IMG/VR virus record: IMGVR_UViG_3300036046_000019
Span: 1-39,280 of that record
DNA length: 39,280 nt
Direction: 5' to 3' (one strand)
From: a virus
The first letter of the stretch is position 1. Each line of letters opens with the position of its first letter. Of this stretch, positions 36,618 to 39,280 are shown in pieces. The position numbers and the translations under genes are program-made. The notes below the pieces were generated by a model. That model saw only the letters and a program-made list of their open reading frames with translations, was not told the DNA's origin and searched no databases.

Positions 36618-39073
36618 TGTATGACGCCGTTCCAACTGAATTAACAGCCCTACCCCAATGGGTGACGTGGCGCTTTGAACCTGATCCAAAGCACCCCGAC
36701 AAGCCCAAGAAGGTGCCCTACAGCCCACAAAGCGGCCGGCGCGCATCAACAACCAACGCGCAGACATGGGCCACATTCGCAGTGGCGGTGCGCGCACAAG
36801 CCTCCCGGCGACATGACGGCGTAGGATTTGTGTTCAGTCCAGACGATCCGTTCGTGGGTATCGACCTGGATGACTGCATCGCCGAGGGTGAGATCGCGCC
36901 GTGGGCACAAGCCATTCTCGACACAATGCAGAGCTACAGCGAAGTGTCGCCGAGCGGCCAGGGCATCAAGTTGATCATCGCTGGTGAGCTGCCGAACGAT
37001 GCCGCAGTCAAGACTGAGCACATCGAAATCTACGGCAAGGGTCGCTATTTCACTATCACCGGCCAGCACGTTGCTGATACCCCCACCACGGTGCGGAACG
37101 TCAACGGCGAACTGGCAAAGCTGGTGGAAGCCACACGGCCCAAGCCTGCTGCCCTGCCTGCGCTTGACACGCGGCCGGCGGCGCCGGAATACCTACGTGT
37201 ATGGGCCGATCGCATCATTGACGATGCGGTGAGCCGTGTGGCGCTGGCCGCGCCGAACACCCACCACAACACACGGTTGGATATGGCGCGGTGGGTGGGT
37301 GGGCTCATCCCTCACGGTCTCGCAGACGCCGAAGGCGTAGCGCGTCGGCTGTACCAGGCGCGCATTCCACAAGCTCACCACCAGCAGGAATACAAAGCCA
37401 TTCTCGACGGCCTGCGCCTCGGCGCTGATAAGCCGCTCGAATTGCCTGAGCCGCCCCCACAGCCGCTCTTTGATGCGGCCGGCGTGGCGTACTGCCCTAC
37501 GCACCGTGTTGCGCTGCCGACTGCCAAGAACGGCAACGGCTACAAGTGCCACCAGAAAGATGACACCACCGCCACCGGCTGGTGTGATTTCTGGTGGAAA
37601 GGAGAAGGCTATACCCAACCAACTCGCTCCGAGTCGCGCACGCTTCCGAGGAACGGCGCCGACGCTGGTTCGGGTACCACCGACGCCGCTAGCCGCACCG
37701 ATGGGATAGGTAATGTGGGCCAGCCCCCGATTGCCCCAACCGTGGTAGATCGGGTAAGCGCACCAGCCACCCTCGCTGGGCAGGCATCGCGGTTCGTGTT
37801 GTACTCCATCGCAGCGCTTCGGGACTTGCCGCCGGTGGTGTGGTTGCTCGAAGGCGAGATCCCCGCTCATCTGTTTACGGTGGTGTGTGGCCCGAGCGGC
37901 GCTGGCAAGTCGCTGCTTGGGGTGGATTACGCGATCCGAGTAGCGCGGCGCTATGCCGACTCGGCCGTGATCTACGTGGCTGCTGAGGGCGGCAGCGGCT
38001 ACCGTGCCCGCGTCGATGCGTGGCTTGCTCATCACCAGATCGAGGAGCCCACGAACCTGCACTTTGTTGTGCGTGACGTACCGCTCCTTGAACCACTCGC
38101 CGTAGCTGAGTTCATCGCCACGATCCAGCCTCACAAGCCCTGCCTTGTGTTCTTCGACACCCTCGCCCGCTGTATGGTCGGTGGTGACGAGAACAGTGCC
38201 AAGGACATGGGGCTACTCATCCGGGGATGTGACACGGTGCGCCACGAGCTTGGCGCGGCCGTGGTGGTGGTACATCACGCGGGCAAGAGCGGCAGCGGCT
38301 ACCGGGGCTCATCGGCGCTGTACGCGGCGGCTGACAATTGGATCGACGTGTCCAATGACGACGGGTTGATCACCGTCTCAGGGGGCAAGGCGAAGGATTG
38401 GAAGCCGTTCGATCCGCGCTACCTGCGCATGGTTGAAGCTGGCGAGAGCATCGTGCTGGTGCCACACAATCAAGTGGACATGAAGAAAGCCGCACTGAGC
38501 GAAGGCCAGCGCAAGGTACTCGAAACACTGGCGATGGATATCTTCCTTGATGCCGGCGCGAAGCGGGCCGAACTGGTGACCGCCACCGGGCTCGCAGAGA
38601 CCACGATCTACAAGGTCCTGAGCCGGTTGAAACGTGACACGATGATAATCCAAAGCAAGAAAGGCGACCCCTATACCATCGCCGCGAAGGGTTTGGCAAC
38701 TATCCGCGACTATCACCGCGCGCTACGGCAGCAGAACGCCCAACTATCACAACTATCTTCCAACTATACCGAACTATCCGAACCCGGCTATACCAACTAT
38801 ACCAACTATATCTCTCCCCCTTTAGGGGGAGATAGAGAGATAGTTGATAGTTCGGGTGGAGAGAGTTTGGAAAGTCCGAGATCAGAACCCACCGAGGAAC
38901 TGTTCCCTGACGATTCGCCCCTGGCATCGATCCCCGAACATCTGCGGCTCACCACGCGGATGATGCTGAACAGCGACCTGGAACAGAACCAGGAGGCAGC
39001 ACGGCAGCGGTGCGAGGCGTATGGGGCTGATTACGAGGCGGCACGGGCGTATGTGCGAGGGGGTGGGCAGTGA
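36617..39073 (+). CDS. Primase-polymerase/helicase replication protein
   Basis: 818 residues from the ATG at 36617. Residues about 1-190 are a NrS-1-like primase-polymerase (VTWRFEP...KKVPYSPQSGRRAS...), with the metal-binding GIDLDDC near 80-86 and SPSGQGIKLI after it. A helical region and a Cys/His patch follow (CPTHRVAL...KCHQKDD...GWCDFWWKG, about 292-332). The RepA/RecA-type helicase has Walker A CGPSGAGKS (424-432), Walker B LVFFDTLARC (about 508-517) and VVHHAGKSGSGYRGSSA. A winged helix-turn-helix lies at about 628-690. The low-complexity segment about 708-745 is coded by the iteron region. It should prime and unwind DNA at the phage origin. Confidence 0.85.
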   Translation: MYDAVPTELTALPQWVTWRFEPDPKHPDKPKKVPYSPQSGRRASTTNAQTWATFAVAVRAQASRRHDGVGFVFSPDDPFVGIDLDDCIAEGEIAPWAQAILDTMQSYSEVSPSGQGIKLIIAGELPNDAAVKTEHIEIYGKGRYFTITGQHVADTPTTVRNVNGELAKLVEATRPKPAALPALDTRPAAPEYLRVWADRIIDDAVSRVALAAPNTHHNTRLDMARWVGGLIPHGLADAEGVARRLYQARIPQAHHQQEYKAILDGLRLGADKPLELPEPPPQPLFDAAGVAYCPTHRVALPTAKNGNGYKCHQKDDTTATGWCDFWWKGEGYTQPTRSESRTLPRNGADAGSGTTDAASRTDGIGNVGQPPIAPTVVDRVSAPATLAGQASRFVLYSIAALRDLPPVVWLLEGEIPAHLFTVVCGPSGAGKSLLGVDYAIRVARRYADSAVIYVAAEGGSGYRARVDAWLAHHQIEEPTNLHFVVRDVPLLEPLAVAEFIATIQPHKPCLVFFDTLARCMVGGDENSAKDMGLLIRGCDTVRHELGAAVVVVHHAGKSGSGYRGSSALYAAADNWIDVSNDDGLITVSGGKAKDWKPFDPRYLRMVEAGESIVLVPHNQVDMKKAALSEGQRKVLETLAMDIFLDAGAKRAELVTATGLAETTIYKVLSRLKRDTMIIQSKKGDPYTIAAKGLATIRDYHRALRQQNAQLSQLSSNYTELSEPGYTNYTNYISPPLGGDREIVDSSGGESLESPRSEPTEELFPDDSPLASIPEHLRLTTRMMLNSDLEQNQEAARQRCEAYGADYEAARAYVRGGGQ
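38742..38852 (+). other. AACTAT iterons with hairpin: possible replication origin
   Basis: Six direct AACTAT copies start at 38742, 38751, 38762, 38772, 38795 and 38804, about one helix turn apart except for one double gap. Two inverted copies (ATAGTT) are at 38840 and 38847. Between them TCTCCCCC pairs with GGGGGAGA around TTTA (about 38812-38831). The region is AT-rich compared with its surroundings and lies inside the initiator gene, as the lambda origin lies in O. The coded peptide is low-complexity, so the DNA, not the protein, appears to be under constraint. Confidence 0.6.
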
Positions 39074-39280
39074 ACCAGCTCGCACTCGACTTCGAGCAAC
39101 CAGCCCCGCCCGGCCTCGCTGCCGAGGTGCTCGCCGGCCTCGCACGCCACGGGTGGGCCTACGAGGGGCGTGAGGGCGAAGCGCACGTCTTCACCCCGCC
39201 AGCATCGCCGTGGCGTTGCACCGGGGCCGTGGCGCGGCTCAGCGAGGCGTCAGCGCTCGTGACACTGCGCAGGCTCGATG
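39070..39280 (+). CDS. Partial protein of unknown function, cut by window end
   Basis: A GTG at 39070 overlaps the primase-helicase stop (GTGA), and the frame runs open for 70 codons to the window end. The product starts VNQLALDFEQPAPPGLAAEVLAG and is acidic, with Trp and Arg. The segment FEQP at the start recalls the motif by which small replication proteins bind the sliding clamp (QLxLDF), so a clamp-binding role is possible. Confidence 0.6.
   Translation, partial: MNQLALDFEQPAPPGLAAEVLAGLARHGWAYEGREGEAHVFTPPASPWRCTGAVARLSEASALVTLRRLD

Overview
The window is most of a tailed-phage genome (long non-contractile, siphovirus-type gene set) that looks like a prophage. It starts inside a host tRNA-Thr(CGT) gene, whose 3' half with encoded CCA fills bases 1-45. 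The host is most likely a GC-rich Chloroflexota bacterium (Roseiflexus/Chloroflexus-like). That is an inference from the Thr-Pro-rich secreted protein typical of that phylum, the base composition, and the prohead protease and structural protein types. No integrase lies in the window; it would have to be beyond base 39280 or be absent.

Layout. (1) 236-3965, plus strand: an accessory cassette of six genes next to the tRNA, nearly all translationally coupled. It holds two small membrane proteins, a small acidic protein, a membrane-anchored FtsK/HerA-type ATPase, a membrane-anchored HNH endonuclease and a membrane protein with a zinc knuckle. (2) 4054-30964, minus strand: one long late operon read from right to left. 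Its order is lysis (amidase, coiled-coil protein, membrane protein, holin), tail fibre and adaptor genes, TerS, TerL, portal, minor head protein, HK97-gp10-like protein, a tRNA-containing gap, prohead protease/scaffold, major capsid protein, a glycosyltransferase/methyltransferase cassette, head-tail connector, major tail protein with a beta-propeller, frameshifted tail chaperones, tape measure, distal tail proteins and a secreted protein. (3) 31171-32968: the lysogeny region, with a surface protein, a membrane protein, a leaderless XRE repressor and a divergent Cro-like gene. (4) 33014-39280, plus strand: the early/replication operon behind a perfect consensus promoter. It holds small conserved genes, a 29-unit pentapeptide-repeat protein, an annealing-type recombination protein, and a NrS-1-like primase-polymerase fused to a RepA-type helicase.

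How it may work together. Seven 16-bp sites of the form GTTGC-N6-GCAAC sit over the three lysogeny/early promoters, so one repressor probably controls its own gene, the Cro gene and the replication operon. The end of the primase-helicase gene contains AACTAT iterons that could be a replication origin, as in lambda O. Two strong intrinsic terminators lie inside the late operon, one almost at a promoter start, which suggests control by antitermination. Particle assembly uses a nested scaffold start inside the protease gene and a +1 frameshift in the tail chaperone. The glycosyltransferase genes between capsid and connector suggest that the virion is glycosylated.

The parts most likely to be new are the membrane ATPase/HNH cassette at the attachment site, the head-gene glycosylation cassette, a tail fibre with an exact 20-residue repeat, and an initiator-type tRNA inside the head genes.
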